5,333 nucleotides of DNA from JBKPHS01 sp046729975 (GCA_046729975.1 JBKPHS010000214.1:1-5333), one strand, 5' to 3'. Positions 1 to 4,700 are shown, counted from the stretch's first letter. Notes: generated by a model from the letters alone, not told the origin. Made by a program: numbers and translations.

Positions 1-83
1 TGCCAGTAGGGCCCCCGGGTTTCCCAGGTCCCGGGCGATCCTCCCAGGTTCAAACTGACCCAATGCCACACCGCCCGAGTTCG
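1..83. other. Non-coding flank with repeated CCCRGG boxes, possible IS end
   Basis: No gene is visible here. The motif CCCRGG recurs at 14-19 (CCCGGGT), 23-28 (CCCAGGT), 30-35 (CCCGGGC) and 43-48 (CCCAGGT). The two CCCAGGT copies are exactly 20 bp apart. Read on the minus strand, the stretch runs TGGGTCAGTTTGAACCTGGG. That resembles the multi-repeat terminal regions of IS21-family elements, but this is recalled resemblance only. No istA or istB coding sequence lies in the window, so any such element would extend to the left. Confidence 0.25.
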
Positions 84-87
84 CCTA

Positions 88-106
88 AGCCCGAATCCAC
101 CGATCG
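88..106 (+). repeat. Left terminal inverted repeat of the IS1380-type element
   Basis: Nineteen bases, AGCCCGAATCCACCGATCG, perfectly repeated in inverse orientation at 1703-1721. It is the presumed transposase recognition end and lies 66 bp upstream of the transposase start. Confidence 0.9.
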
Positions 107-171
107 GGTAGATCGGTTCTGTCCGGTCCGGAGCGAAGAATGACCTCCTGAGCAGGGAGAAAGCGGTCGAT

Positions 172-1512
172 TTGGGCGGCCGCGTCCTGCGTCAGGAGGT
201 CACCTTCGTGGTGCAGGATGACGGGCCGGTCGGACTGGACGGCGTGCGTGTGGAATTTGACGATGAGCGGGTCGTGTGCGATGCCGGGATCGCGCTCGTC
301 GCGACGCTCGTTGGGCGGCTGGGGATCGAGGCGCTCGCCGGCCGCTTGGTGCGGTTGCGGCGCGATCGTCCGGGCGCGGCCAGCGCGGGGCGCAAGGTGA
401 TGGCGTTGCTGTTCGCGATGGTGCTGGGCGCGGACAGCATCGACGACTGCGACGTGCTGCGGGCCGGGCGCACGCGCCGGCTGCTCGGGGGCTGGTTGCC
501 GGCGCCCTCGACGCTGGGGACGTTTCTGCGGGCGTTCACGTTCGGCCACGTGCGCCAGCTCGACGCGCTGCTCGGGCAGGCGCTGGAGCGGGCGTGGAGG
601 GCCGGTGCCGGTCCCGGCGACGGGCGGCTGGTGGTTGATGTCGACAGCTTCGTCGGCGAGGTCTGTGGGCGCCTCAAGCAGGGCGCCGCCTACGGCTACA
701 CGCAGCTGTTGGGCTACCACCCGATCCTCGCCACGCGCGCGGACACGCGCGAGACGCTGCACATCCGCCTGCGCACGGGGTCGGCGAACACCCAGAAGGG
801 GATCAAGCGCTTCTGCGAGGAGCTGATCGCGCGCGTGCAGCGGGCCGGCGCGACCGGCCCCAAGCTGCTGCGCGCCGACTCGGGGTTCTGGAACACCAAG
901 GTGTTCGAGCTGTTGGAGAAGGCGGGCTGGCAGTACTCGATCGGCGTGCGGATGATCAAGATCGTCCGCCACGCCGTCGACGCGATCCCTGAGGACGCCT
1001 GGCAGCGCATCGACTACCCCGACGACGGCGAGGCGCAGATCGCCGAGGCCGACCACGGCGGCCGCCGGCTGATCATCAGACGCACCCGCCTGGTCGGCGC
1101 GCAGGCCGAGCTGTGGCCCGATTGGCGGCACTTCGCGTTCGTCACCAACCGCACCGACGCGATCGAGATCGTCGAGGCCGAGCACCGCGATCACGCCGTC
1201 GTCGAACAGGTCATCGCCGACCTCAAAGACCAGGCGCTCGCGCACTTCCCCTCCGGCCACTTCTATGCCAACGCAGCCTGGACCGTCCTGGCCGCGCTCG
1301 CGCACAACATGCTCAGATGGACCCAGCTGCTCGGGCTGCCCGACACCACCGTGCGCGCCGCGCGCACACTGCGCCGGCGGCTGCTTCAGGTCCCCGGCCG
1401 TCTGACCCGGCACGCGCGCGGCTGGACGCTTCACCTCCCCGCCCGCTGGCCCTGGCACGGCGACTACATCACCGCCTTGACCAGGATCCGCGCGCTCCCC
1501 GCCAGCGCCTGA
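172..1512 (+). CDS. IS1380-family DDE transposase
   Basis: Cut-and-paste transposase that acts on the inverted repeats of its own element. The 446-aa protein is intact and near the usual family length. An N-terminal region (about residues 10-140) contains the family-like stretch ending in STLGTFLRAFTFGHVRQLD. The RNase H-like catalytic core follows. The first acidic site is VVDVDSF (D156/D158), the second is LRADSGFW (D236), and the glutamate is in VVEQVIADLKDQ (E345). The C-terminal HFYANAAWTVLAALAHNMLRW is typical of the family. The TTG start at 172 is preceded by AGGGAGA at 154-160. In-frame GTG codons at 208 and 211 are alternatives that would remove a dozen residues. A long antisense frame covers the gene but is only a GC-rich shadow. 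With an intact catalytic triad and both ends present, the element could still be mobile. Confidence 0.93.
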   Translation: MGGRVLRQEVTFVVQDDGPVGLDGVRVEFDDERVVCDAGIALVATLVGRLGIEALAGRLVRLRRDRPGAASAGRKVMALLFAMVLGADSIDDCDVLRAGRTRRLLGGWLPAPSTLGTFLRAFTFGHVRQLDALLGQALERAWRAGAGPGDGRLVVDVDSFVGEVCGRLKQGAAYGYTQLLGYHPILATRADTRETLHIRLRTGSANTQKGIKRFCEELIARVQRAGATGPKLLRADSGFWNTKVFELLEKAGWQYSIGVRMIKIVRHAVDAIPEDAWQRIDYPDDGEAQIAEADHGGRRLIIRRTRLVGAQAELWPDWRHFAFVTNRTDAIEIVEAEHRDHAVVEQVIADLKDQALAHFPSGHFYANAAWTVLAALAHNMLRWTQLLGLPDTTVRAARTLRRRLLQVPGRLTRHARGWTLHLPARWPWHGDYITALTRIRALPASA

Positions 1513-1702
1513 CCGCGCACGGCGCGCGCCGACAGCCACCACGCCCACCTCGGCGATCCTCCGCGATCACCGCTGCCCGCAAACACGCCAAAACGCTTCC
1601 GCGGAAGCGTCAACAACCGCCGCCGGGCCGATGACGCCCGCAGACCGACCGTGCCGCCCTACCCAACGCGCCGCCGCGCCCGACTTCGGATCACGAGCCG
1701 GT
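1513..1702. other. Non-coding 3' region of the insertion sequence
   Basis: About 190 bases between the transposase stop and the right inverted repeat. The only clear structure is the palindrome at 1593-1610, listed separately. The plus-strand frame that stays open here is rich in Arg/Pro/Ala with no protein-like pattern, so I call no gene. Confidence 0.6.
1593..1610. terminator. Perfect palindrome, likely transposase terminator
   Basis: ACGCTTCCGCGGAAGCGT is an 18-bp perfect palindrome, about 80 bp downstream of the transposase stop and inside the IS. As RNA it would form a 7-bp stem with a CGCG loop. It is preceded by AAA and followed by CAACAA, with no U-tail. A transcription stop is the simplest reading; it would also block read-through in the opposite direction. 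Confidence 0.5.
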
Positions 1703-1721
1703 CGATCGGTGGATTCGGGCT
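1703..1721 (-). repeat. Right terminal inverted repeat of the IS1380-type element
   Basis: CGATCGGTGGATTCGGGCT, the exact reverse complement of the left repeat at 88-106. The next outward base pair (87/1722) is a mismatch and the following two match. Confidence 0.9.
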
Positions 1722-1724
1722 AAG

Positions 1725-1954
1725 AACACCGCCGAGCAAGGCGCCTTCCGGCGCCGGATCGCCGAGACGCATTCCGCGTCGCCTGGCGGCGCGGTCGCGG
1801 TTGCCGTCTGACGTGAGCGCAGAGTCCGGCGAGCGCGGCCGAGCGTGCTCCGACCGAGCCCGAGCTCACTCTGCGCGAGGCTCGGCGGGGCGCGCGGCCT
1901 CAGGGCATGGTGCCCACCCGAGAGCGGCGCCGCACGAAGCTGGAGCGCGGCTCG
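1725..1954. other. Gene-poor stretch between the IS and the membrane microprotein
   Basis: Several frames stay open because of the base composition, but their translations are low-complexity Arg/Ser/Pro/Ala. One short frame from the IS edge (1722 to a TGA at 1809-1811) reads KNTAEQGAFRRRIAET and could be the tail of a gene interrupted by the IS, but it is too short to assign. An ATG at 1907 is in the same frame as the 1955 start discussed in the next entry and would add 16 basic-rich residues (MVPTRERRRTKLERGS). Confidence 0.5.
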
Positions 1955-2108
1955 ATGCGCCCGTCGGACCGGCGGGGTCATCGGCATCGCCGTGGTCCTG
2001 GGCGCGGTGCTCGTGGGCCAGGACGTCGCCGGCTGGATCGTCGGGCCGGCAGTCGGCCTGACCTCGGTGATCCTGGCCGCGCTGCTGTGGTTGTCGCGGC
2101 AGCTCTAG
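1955..2108 (+). pseudogene. Small two-helix membrane protein with a frameshift at GGGG
   Basis: The ATG at 1955 has a good ribosome binding site (GGAG at 1942-1945, 9-base spacer) and opens with MRPSDRR, then runs out of frame at GGGG (1974-1977). Removing one G restores a 50-aa protein. It would have a short basic N-terminus, a hydrophobic helix at about residues 8-21 (VIGIAVVLGAVLVG), a short QD turn, a second hydrophobic helix at about 24-46 (to LLWL), and an SRQL tail ending in TAG at 2106-2108. The hydrophobic stretch is too regular to be chance in this GC-rich sequence. Without the correction, its frame can only start at ATG 1845 through unlikely Arg/Cys/Ser-rich sequence. It could be a sequencing error, a recent mutation or a slippery site. 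An alternative start is ATG 1907. Family and function are unknown. It converges on the 213-aa gene and shares its CTAG stop. Confidence 0.6.
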
Positions 2109-2746
2109 CGCCGTCGGCTCTGGATGAGCGCGTGATTGAGCATCGCGCCGGTGTCGTCCTCGCGAGCGACGACGACGACCTTGTTCCAGACGCCCGGATG
2201 CACGACCCGCTCGTTGTAGATCTGGGTTCGGAAGCGCTCGGCGTAGATCGCCGGCAGCTTGTCGCCGATCCCGTACATGCGGCGAGCCCCGTCGCTGCCG
2301 CGGATGACCGCCACGAGCTCGCGCGTGTCCTCGAAGTCGTCGGCGGCGACAAACTCGACGAGCGGATGCTGCGGCGAACCGCCGCTCAGGAACGCGACGA
2401 CGTACTTGCGCTCGCGCCCCCAGGCGTTCTCGCGGATCGTCTCCCCGAGTCCGATCTGCACGGCACCCTCGGCTCGCGTCGTGGCCATGAACACGCGGTA
2501 GGGCGAGTAGCCGTCGCGTCGTTTCGGCCAGCGATAGGACTCGCCCTCCCGCTCGTGCACGAGGCGCCAGGCTTCTGGCAGGTCCGGCGACCCGAGGCGC
2601 GCGGGAGCGCTGGCCACGTCGGAAGGGCCGCCGGCGCCGACATGAGTGATGATCGGATGCGCGAAGCCCGCCTCCGACAGTCGCGCCAGGAGCGGCCCGA
2701 GCTCACGGTCCGGGACGTGCTCGATGGTGACGGAGAACGGGCACAT
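2105..2746 (-). CDS. Hypothetical protein, 213 aa, unknown family
   Basis: I do not recognise this protein. It looks truly coding: mixed residues, well-spaced hydrophobic beta-like segments and no low-complexity runs. The N-terminus (FSVTIEHVPDRELGPLLARLSEAGFAHP, split by me) alternates strand and helix like a ferredoxin-type beta-alpha-beta unit. The middle contains MATTRAEGAVQIGLGETIRENAWG and ERKYVVAFLSGG, followed by HPLVEFVAADDFEDT. The C-terminus contains RRMYGIGDKLPAIYAERF and VVHPGVWNKVVVVARE. No signal peptide or membrane helix is evident, so it is probably cytosolic. The ATG at 2746 is the only good start; its upstream sequence (GTAAGAACG) has a weak ribosome binding site. It is transcribed divergently from the 104-aa ABM-like gene, across a repeat-bearing intergenic region that may control both. 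Its stop overlaps the stop of the convergent microprotein by four bases. Confidence 0.75.
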   Translation of the reverse strand: MCPFSVTIEHVPDRELGPLLARLSEAGFAHPIITHVGAGGPSDVASAPARLGSPDLPEAWRLVHEREGESYRWPKRRDGYSPYRVFMATTRAEGAVQIGLGETIRENAWGRERKYVVAFLSGGSPQHPLVEFVAADDFEDTRELVAVIRGSDGARRMYGIGDKLPAIYAERFRTQIYNERVVHPGVWNKVVVVAREDDTGAMLNHALIQSRRR

Positions 2747-2752
2747 CGTTCT

Positions 2753-2784
2753 TACGAGAATAACGTAGAAAAACGTAGTACGTA
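2753..2784. promoter_or_regulatory. ACGTA repeat cluster in the divergent intergenic region
   Basis: Just upstream of the 213-aa gene, AACGTAG occurs at 2762-2768 and again at 2772-2778, exactly 10 bp apart. It is preceded by TTACGA (2752-2757) and followed by TACGTA (2779-2784). The core ACGTAGTACGT (2773-2783) is a 5-1-5 inverted repeat. The stretch is clearly AT-richer than its surroundings. Helical-turn spacing and position between divergent starts suggest a regulator binding site or promoter region. I could not assign convincing -35/-10 boxes. Confidence 0.45.
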
Positions 2785-2890
2785 ATTCACCGTTGTTCAG
2801 AAGCTGCTAGGGTTGCTGCAAGCGCTCAGACCCCCTGCCGACGTCGACGAGCCTACGGTTCCTCGATCGTCCATCACGGGTCGGGCGCAA

Positions 2891-2913
2891 AGGAGGACTC
2901 AACCGAGACCTCC
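2891..2913 (+). promoter_or_regulatory. Leader hairpin sequestering an AGGAGG motif
   Basis: A perfect Shine-Dalgarno-like AGGAGG lies at 2891-2896 but no start codon follows at normal distance. The next in-frame start is the ATG at 2936, 39 bases on. GGAGGACTC (2892-2900) pairs with GAGACCTCC (2905-2913) around an AACC loop: 5 bp, one A/A mismatch, then 3 bp. The strong ribosome binding motif is thus locked in a stem within the likely leader of the 104-aa gene. It could be a translational control element, a standby site, or a relic of an earlier start. Confidence 0.45.
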
Positions 2914-2935
2914 ACCCCTGCAGAAACGAGCATCC

Positions 2936-3250
2936 ATGTTTGCCACCATTCGACGCTACGAGTCGATCGACCAGAGCCGCAAGAGCGAGCTCGTCAAGAA
3001 GGTCGACGAGAACCTGCTCCCCACGCTGAGCGAGCTCCCGGGCTTCAACGCCTACTCCCTCATCGATGCCGGTAACGGCATCATGACCTCCGTCGACTTC
3101 TTCGACACCGCGGCGCAGGCCGACGAGTCGACCCGCGTCGTCGGCAGCTGGCTGCGCGAGCAGAAGCTCGACACCGTGTTCAGTACCCCGCCGAAGATCA
3201 CGAGCGGCACCGTCGTCGTCCACAAGACGCGCGAGCTCGTCCAGGTCTAA
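2936..3250 (+). CDS. Antibiotic-biosynthesis-monooxygenase-like (dimeric alpha/beta barrel) protein
   Basis: A 104-aa protein of the size and pattern of the ABM-like ferredoxin-fold family. Strand 1 is MFATIRRYE. Helix 1 covers about residues 12-33 (QSRKSELVKKVDENLLPTLS). The hallmark PGFNAYSLID (35-44) leads into strand 2, GIMTSVDFFDT (48-58) is strand 3, helix 2 covers about 59-77 (AAQADESTRVVGSWLREQ), and SGTVVVHKT (90-98) is the last strand. Family members form dimers; some are monooxygenases or heme-degrading enzymes, but many stand-alone actinobacterial copies have no known substrate. No specific function can be claimed. The ATG at 2936 begins exactly at strand 1. The upstream extension in this frame is Pro/Arg-rich and not protein-like, which supports this start although its own ribosome binding site (ACGAG) is weak. 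The gene is monocistronic, with a strong terminator 28 bases downstream. Confidence 0.85.
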   Translation: MFATIRRYESIDQSRKSELVKKVDENLLPTLSELPGFNAYSLIDAGNGIMTSVDFFDTAAQADESTRVVGSWLREQKLDTVFSTPPKITSGTVVVHKTRELVQV

Positions 3251-3278
3251 CAGCCCCAAGCCGTTCGGAAGTCACATT

Positions 3279-3308
3279 GGAGAAGGCCCGCACACGCGGG
3301 CCTTCTCC
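3279..3308 (+). terminator. Strong terminator hairpin after the ABM-like gene
   Basis: GGAGAAGGCCCGC (3279-3291) pairs perfectly with GCGGGCCTTCTCC (3296-3308), giving a 13-bp stem with an ACAC loop. It begins 28 bases after the stop at 3250. No U-tail follows, as is common for actinobacterial hairpin terminators. It separates the ABM-like gene from the 53-aa gene. Confidence 0.8.
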
Positions 3309-3375
3309 GCGCTGCGGGCAAGCCGGATCCGCGTCTCGAACCGTGTCCCGGACTCACACGAGAAAGGAGCCAGCG

Positions 3376-3537
3376 ATGGCTCTGAAACCACCACGCACCC
3401 AGCGCGCGCGCACGGTTGGTCATATCTCGCATGACGCCCGCGTGCGGGTCGACCAGCGAGTGAAGGAGATCCTCGCCCGCCGCAACGACGCGCTGGAAAG
3501 AGCGCGGCGCGCCGCCCGACGCCTCAAGGGCACGTGA
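3376..3537 (+). CDS. Small basic protein, 53 aa, unknown function
   Basis: I do not recognise a family. The ATG at 3376 has an excellent ribosome binding site, GAAAGGAG (3362-3369), six bases upstream. The in-frame extension to 3277 runs through the terminator hairpin and is not credible. The protein is strongly basic: an N-terminal extended part (MALKPPRTQRARTVGHIS) is followed by one likely amphipathic helix over about residues 20-50 (ARVRVDQRVKEILARRNDAL and then Arg/Ala repeats). Such composition suits binding to nucleic acid or an acidic partner, but that is inference. It lies 70 bases upstream of the next plus-strand gene, whose N-terminal product is acidic, so the two may be co-transcribed. 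Confidence 0.65.
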   Translation: MALKPPRTQRARTVGHISHDARVRVDQRVKEILARRNDALERARRAARRLKGT

Positions 3538-3607
3538 CCGCGGCCACATCCGCCACCTGTGCGCTCCTCCTCGGGACCGCAAACTGAACCCACGGAAGCA
3601 GAGTCAA

Positions 3608-4330
3608 ATGCCCAGCATCATGGTCGTGGCACACACCGCAAACGGAGGCGAGGCCGCGGTCTTCCTGGCTGAACGCCTGACGACCCTGCAGCTGGACGAC
3701 ACCCACTTCGCCGCACAACTCGTCGAGCCCCTCAAGTGGGCCGGCGAGGACGCCGAGCACGCCGAGCGCGAGGCGGCCATACGCCAGCCCCGGATCGACC
3801 AAAGCGCGCCCCCCAGCTTCGTAGATCCCGGTCTGGACGGACCGCTGGGGGAGGGTTACGTCCGAGAAGGACATTCCCGGACACGTCCGAAACCCTGGCC
3901 ATGCTCCGCGCCATGGCCCATCAGCTCCAGCCTGGCGCTCTGGCGCTCACCACGGCGCTCGCCGGCGAGCTCGTCGATCCGGCTGGGCTCGCCGCGCGCG
4001 CCGCCGAGGTCGCCGCCCGCCAGCGCGCGCCCGAAACGCGGCGCACCTACGCCGCGGTTTACCGAACCTTCGGCGCGGTCCTCGGCCCCGACGCGACGCC
4101 TGCCGACCTCACTCCGGAGGCCGTGCGGGCCTACCGCGACGCGCTCGAGCGCGAGCGGGCGGACCGCGATCGGGACGATCAGGCCGCGCACGGCCATCGA
4201 GCCGGCCAACGCGGTGACGTGCTCGGCGTCGAGCTCGCGCACGTTGCCGCCGACCTCGATCCGGTCGAGCGCGATCTCCTGCGCGCGACGCGCCGTCGTG
4301 GGAGTGGACACGGAAGGTCCTCCTTCATGA
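3608..4330 (+). CDS. Acidic small protein, probably run-on after a rearrangement
   Basis: The first 60 or so residues look like a real small protein: MPSIMVVAHTANGGEAAVFL, then AERLTTLQLDDTHFAAQLVE and PLKWAGEDAEHAEREAA. This is an acidic, largely helical sequence without a recognised domain. GGAAG at 3594-3598 is a moderate ribosome binding site. From about 3790 the same frame becomes Pro/Ser/Arg-rich and, from 3901, it is the out-of-frame shadow of the integrase fragment. The native stop was therefore probably lost when foreign sequence was joined behind it; the open frame ends only at 4330 (240 codons). The genuine part is about 3608-3790. It may form a pair with the 53-aa basic protein just upstream. 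Confidence 0.45.
   Translation: MPSIMVVAHTANGGEAAVFLAERLTTLQLDDTHFAAQLVEPLKWAGEDAEHAEREAAIRQPRIDQSAPPSFVDPGLDGPLGEGYVREGHSRTRPKPWPCSAPWPISSSLALWRSPRRSPASSSIRLGSPRAPPRSPPASARPKRGAPTPRFTEPSARSSAPTRRLPTSLRRPCGPTATRSSASGRTAIGTIRPRTAIEPANAVTCSASSSRTLPPTSIRSSAISCARRAVVGVDTEGPPS
3858..3890. repeat. Direct repeat ACGTCCGA upstream of the integrase fragment
   Basis: ACGTCCGA occurs at 3858-3865 and 3883-3890, 25 bp apart. Between and overlapping them are GGACATTCCCGGAC and the inverted repeat GGACACGTCC (3879-3888). It sits 10-40 bases before the integrase ATG. It could be an operator or arm-type recombinase site; the evidence is only the repeat and its place. Confidence 0.3.
3901..4158 (+). pseudogene. 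Tyrosine recombinase/integrase, N-terminal fragment
   Basis: About 85 residues resemble the N-terminal SAM-like core-binding domain of phage-type or XerC/D-type tyrosine recombinases. The ATG at 3901 (or 3913) leads to a helical stretch. It continues with RAPETRRTYAAVYRTFGAVL (residues 43-62), which has the usual 'T-x-x-x-Y' pattern, and then ATPADLTPEAVRAYRDALER (65-84). That is where such proteins continue with the 'S-x-x-T-v-x-r-h-L-s-a-L-r' helix. Here that helix is absent, and the frame instead reads the antisense of a ParB-like gene until a stop at 4488. The catalytic domain (R-H-R-Y) is missing, so the protein cannot be an active recombinase. No ribosome binding site precedes the ATG. 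It is a relic of an integrated element, cut at about 4156. Confidence 0.6.
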
Positions 4331-4346
4331 GGCTCGGGGCCCCGCC

Positions 4347-4420
4347 GGATGCGGGACCGGTCCCCTCCCCCACTGCACGCGCCAGCGTGCTAGCCGTTTG
4401 GGAGGGGCCGGCCCGCATCC
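4347..4420. repeat. Nested bulged inverted repeat (21-bp stem plus inner hairpin)
   Basis: GGATGCGGG (4347-4355) pairs with CCCGCATCC (4412-4420), CCGG (4357-4360) with CCGG (4408-4411), and CCCCTCCC (4362-4369) with GGGAGGGG (4400-4407). This gives 21 bp, interrupted only by unpaired A4356 and T4361 on one arm. The 30-base loop carries a second hairpin, GCACGC-GCCA-GCGTGC (4375-4390). It lies between the 82-aa minus-strand gene and the ParB-like start. It may be a terminator for the former, a leader structure for the latter, or a recombination or replication site of the eroded element. Confidence 0.6.
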
Positions 4421-4451
4421 CGGCGCGTCCGCCACCCGGCCCGGGCCCGGA

Positions 4452-4700
4452 TCATCGGCGCTGCCAGGCGCGCGAGCGCGCTGGGTGACCATGCGCGAGC
4501 GCGCGCTGCGCGTAGCGCGTGGCGGCCTTGTCCCTGTAGGGGCCCGGCCGCTCGCCGGCCTGGACCTCGAGCGCGTACAGGCACTTGGCCCGCACCAGCG
4601 CGAGCGCGCCGAGGGCGAGCTCGTCGCCGATCAGCGCGCGGCCGCCAGCGACCAGCGCGACCACGTGACCATCGTGTTCGATCGGTTGGATCGTGACCAT
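4452..4700 (-). CDS. Hypothetical protein, 82 aa
   Basis: I do not recognise a family, but the N-terminal two thirds look coding. MVTIQPIEHDGHVVALVAGG gives two short strands around a turn. It is followed by a helix-like RALIGDELALGALALVRAKC, then LYALEVQAGERPGPYRDKAA and TRYAQRAL, ending in a basic tail. The ATG at 4700 is chosen because sequence in front of it in the same frame is Pro/Arg/Ser-rich. Its ribosome binding site is poor. The gene lies downstream of, and on the same strand as, the winged-helix regulator, separated from it by a terminator-like hairpin. It is followed by the nested inverted repeat at 4347-4420. No membrane helix or signal peptide is convincing. Confidence 0.5.
   Translation of the reverse strand: MVTIQPIEHDGHVVALVAGGRALIGDELALGALALVRAKCLYALEVQAGERPGPYRDKAATRYAQRALAHGHPARSRAWQRR

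Larger units (their letters stand above)
85..1724 (+). mobile_element. IS1380-family insertion sequence
   Basis: A complete insertion sequence of about 1.64 kb bounded by inverted repeats and carrying a single DDE transposase gene. The left arm AGCCCGAATCCACCGATCG (88-106) is the exact reverse complement of 1703-1721, and matches continue imperfectly outward at 86/1723 and 85/1724. One transposase ORF and this length fit the IS1380 family (usually about 1.6-2 kb). The outer boundaries are uncertain by one or two bases. I could not find the short target duplication expected for the family: flanks TCGC and AACA do not match. The element may therefore be old, or one side may have been rearranged after insertion. 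Confidence 0.85.
3856..4311 (-). pseudogene. ParB-like N-terminal domain, truncated
   Basis: The GTG at 4311 has an ideal ribosome binding site, AAGGAGG (4325-4319), seven bases upstream. The first 52 residues read MSTPTTARRAQEIALDRIEV, then GGNVRELDAEHVTALAGSMA and VRGLIVPIAVRP. This is the start of the ParB/Spo0J/Noc N-terminal domain: the 'I-x-V-x-x-N-x-R' strand, a helix, then 'G-L-I-x-P-I-x-V-R'. The next expected motif ('...y-e-l-v-a-G-x-R-R') is missing. From about 4155 the frame is only the antisense of the integrase fragment and runs to 3856 as low-information Gly/Arg/Ala sequence. The homologous part is 4156-4311. Intact relatives bind DNA or CTP for partition or regulate transcription; this one lacks the CTP-binding and helix-turn-helix parts. 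A short chimeric product may still be made because the start signals are intact. Confidence 0.6.

Noticed and set aside
85..1548. Long minus-strand open frame (487 codons) opposite the transposase
   Set aside because: It covers the transposase and both IS regions, is Pro/Arg/Ala/Gly/Gln-rich, and is the usual antisense open frame of a GC-rich gene with G/C third positions.
1691..1987. Minus-strand open frame across the right IS repeat
   Set aside because: It runs across the IS boundary, has low-complexity Arg/Ala/Thr composition and no ribosome binding site.
1845..2108. 87-aa plus-strand frame as the true membrane protein
   Set aside because: Its first 44 residues are Ser/Cys/Arg/Ala-rich and have no start signal; the 1955 ATG with its GGAG site and a one-base shift explains the hydrophobic part better.
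1907..2785. 292-codon plus-strand frame
   Set aside because: Beyond the first 23 residues it is the antisense of the 213-aa gene, with a composition unlike a folded protein.
2807..3259. Minus-strand frame opposite the ABM-like gene
   Set aside because: It is the complement of a recognisable gene and crosses its leader hairpin; Leu/Val/Asp/Gly-rich shadow of G/C third positions.
3524..3874. Minus-strand 116-aa frame opposite the gene at 3608
   Set aside because: It looks somewhat protein-like, but the plus-strand frame starts at a ribosome binding site and has better residue use; no start signal supports the minus frame.
4347..4420. Integron attC site
   Set aside because: The stem has extrahelical bases, but the GTTRRRY core and its complement are not present (GTTTGGG at 4396-4402 does not fit).
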